Assembly: GCF_900169565.1 (NCBI RefSeq)
Contig: NZ_LT828648.1
Location: 3,136,501-3,200,500 of the forward strand
DNA length: 64,000 nucleotides
Direction: 5' to 3'
Origin: Nitrospira japonica
GTDB taxonomy: Bacteria; Nitrospirota; Nitrospiria; Nitrospirales; Nitrospiraceae
In this document: positions 63,130 through 64,000 of the stretch, in pieces
Layout: every line of letters starts with the position of its first letter
Numbering within the stretch: the first letter of the stretch is position 1
Made by a program: the position numbers and the translations under genes
Notes under the pieces: model-generated
What the model was told of the DNA's origin: nothing
Database searches by the model: none
What the model saw: the letters and a program-made list of their open reading frames with translations, nothing else

Positions 63130-63194
63130 TTTCTCATGTACTTGGTACGTTGTTATGTCAGACTCGATCAAAGAGTAACGAAGGAGGATCAAGC

Positions 63195-63278
63195 ATGCAG
63201 AGTTTAGCGTTTGTACTCTCCATCATGGGTTTTGGACTTGAACTCGCCGCATTTCTTCTGACGGTTTCCGTCTTATAG
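63195..63278 (+). CDS. 27-aa single-helix membrane peptide
   Basis: The peptide begins MQSLAFVLSIMGFGLELAAF and ends LLTVSVL: it is one hydrophobic helix with a single Glu in it. AAGGAGGATC precedes the ATG at ideal spacing, a sigma-54-type promoter lies at 63113-63129, and hairpins follow at 63287-63305 and 63331-63370. The full set of signals makes it a likely gene despite its size. It resembles small regulatory or complex-stabilising membrane peptides, but no family is recognised. Confidence 0.6.
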   Translation: MQSLAFVLSIMGFGLELAAFLLTVSVL

Positions 63279-63286
63279 AGCCTGAC

Positions 63287-63305
63287 AGGCGCGATGTGGG
63301 CGCCT
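63287..63305 (+). terminator. Short hairpin after the 27-aa gene
   Basis: AGGCGC and GCGCCT pair (6 bp, 7-nt loop), nine bases after the stop. There is no T-run; it may serve as a stability hairpin. Confidence 0.35.
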
Positions 63306-63330
63306 ATTCGTGGTGCCCGCATGAATTCCA

Positions 63331-63370
63331 CAACAGAAGGCCATTCATGTTCATCTCAGAGCATGAGTGG
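63331..63370 (+). terminator. Long hairpin, possible terminator, downstream of the 27-aa gene
   Basis: AGAAGG-CCATTCATG pairs with CATGAGTGG-CCCTTCT around a 12-nt loop, with a few mismatches. It is followed by TGCTT. It lies in the convergent gap, so it could act for either strand. End points are approximate. Confidence 0.4.
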
Positions 63371-63602
63371 CCCTTCTTGCTTCCAATGACATCACGAGTT
63401 CCGCTTGTGGGATCTTCTAGGCCGCGCCCTTGGCTAATGACCAGGTGTACCGGAGCTTGCCATAGCTAAGGTATCTTGAGGAAGTAAGCTAGTTCACAAT
63501 CGCGGATGAATGGTGAGTACGAGTTCCGTAAGGGACGAAGCCAATCGAAGGGTAGGGACATACGAGGGCGGGGTTAGCCTGTATGCCTATGTCAGAGATG
63601 GA

Positions 63603-63908
63603 TCATCGAGACCCTCTAATCGGTACACGCGTCTTGCGCCGACGACGGCTCTGATCGCCGTTCTTTTCGACTTCCCCGTTCGCTTCTTCTACTGGTGAAG
63701 CTTCCGCTTTTGCTGACGCCTCTTCTGCAGGAGGCTGACTGCTCTGTTGAGCCAGATCTGCTCTGGCTTCGGCGACGATATCTTTAAACTTCTCACCGGC
63801 CTCCAAGGCAACCTCGGATACTGTATCAAACAGGTAGATCCCCCCTTTGATCAATTCCTTGGCCAAAGGACGCAACGTCGCTCCTATACCTGAAAGAATA
63901 TCAGCCAT
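63603..63908 (-). CDS. DUF5132-like protein 3 (101 aa)
   Basis: The core 'LRPLAKELIKGGIYLFDTVS' and 'FKDIVAEARADLAQQ' is nearly identical to copy 2 at 54666, and the genes also align well at DNA level, so this is a recent duplicate. A further tail of about 40 residues is acidic then strongly basic (SRRRRKTRVPIRGSR), perhaps binding membranes or nucleic acid. GAGAGGA precedes the ATG. The gene lies about 9 kb from the cluster on the opposite strand. Confidence 0.75.
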   Translation of the reverse strand: MADILSGIGATLRPLAKELIKGGIYLFDTVSEVALEAGEKFKDIVAEARADLAQQSSQPPAEEASAKAEASPVEEANGEVEKNGDQSRRRRKTRVPIRGSR

Positions 63909-64000
63909 CGGTGTCTTTCCTCTCCTTGGAGACTCGTCGGTCTCTTATTTCAATGCCTCGAACAGCCACATTCGGCCCTCCGGCGCATGAGCATGAGCTG

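Larger units (their letters stand above)
62745..63194. other. 450-bp intergenic region
   Basis: Between the porin and the 27-aa gene. It holds a REP-like inverted repeat (63038-63075), a sigma-54-type promoter (63113-63129), and a copy of the repeat at 62897-62924. A tRNA-like T-arm motif at 62937-62951 was examined and rejected. No ORF with a ribosome-binding site is seen. Confidence 0.5.
63279..63602. other. 324-bp convergent region with hairpins
   Basis: Between the 27-aa gene and the third DUF5132-like gene. It holds a 6-bp hairpin at 63287-63305 and a longer hairpin near 63331-63370, listed separately. No ORF with a ribosome-binding site is seen. Confidence 0.5.

Noticed and set aside
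1-64000. CRISPR array, prophage, intact insertion sequence or rRNA/tRNA gene
   Set aside because: I looked for regular spaced repeats, transposase or integrase motifs and RNA folds across the window and found none that hold up.

Overview
The window is a dense, GC-rich (about 60% by eye) stretch of bacterial chromosome. It has short intergenic gaps and many small secreted or lipoprotein genes of unknown function. The mix of genes fits a Nitrospira-like member of the Nitrospirota, but that assignment is inference because no rRNA, tRNA or ribosomal protein gene is present. The mix includes a periplasmic sulfite dehydrogenase pair, NnrS, fatty-acid cis/trans isomerase, an SmbP-like protein, a DUF3015 protein, many orphan lipoproteins, RND efflux and a lone ClpX. 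I saw no prophage, intact insertion sequence, CRISPR array or RNA gene.

Layout. 1-4.7 kb: lipoproteins, threonine ammonia-lyase, a micro-ORF transcription unit, a TPR protein and a DUF2630 protein. 4.7-6.6 kb: a Tat-exported molybdenum sulfite dehydrogenase overlapping its cytochrome c partner. 6.7-12.6 kb: a complete RND efflux operon (adaptor, HAE1 pump, outer-membrane factor). 12.6-21.4 kb: an SDR, a 59-aa protein, a MASE1 hybrid histidine kinase, a Rieske/FAD reductase fusion, a GH13 enzyme and an Ap4A phosphorylase. 21.4-26.5 kb: DEAD-box helicase, an unknown membrane-protein operon with two micro-membrane proteins, and a divergent ClpX. 27-38.6 kb: many small secreted proteins plus dienelactone hydrolase, MOSC, nitrobindin-like, HAD, OPT transporter, YkvA and Kelch genes. 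38.6-50.4 kb: cis/trans isomerase, ATP-dependent DNA ligase, NnrS, BON, DUF3015, EEP nuclease, OmpA-like and DUF445 genes. 50.4-54 kb: an unknown gene, a TolC-like factor and a Ca2+/H+ exchanger. 54.1-58.3 kb: two DUF5132-like proteins, a P1B-like ATPase with two N-terminal HMA-like domains, and a separate HMA-like membrane protein. 58.5-64 kb: TMEM175-like channel, sulfatase, outer-membrane porin, a 27-aa membrane peptide behind a sigma-54-type promoter, and a third DUF5132-like gene.

The most interesting system is at 54.1-58.3 kb. A P-type ATPase without a CPx metal motif carries two 'GRVRLR' N-terminal domains and sits with a third copy of that domain in a membrane-anchored partner and with DUF5132-like helical proteins. 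This resembles the architecture reported for ferrosome (fez) operons, which make iron-containing membrane compartments, so I propose it as a ferrosome-like or related metal-compartment locus. Secondary interests are two tiny membrane peptides in their own transcription units, a second sigma-54-type promoter at 28.9 kb, a ClpX with an extra CxxC pair, and an operon of one two-helix membrane protein followed by two hairpin-guarded single-helix proteins (23.3-24.9 kb).
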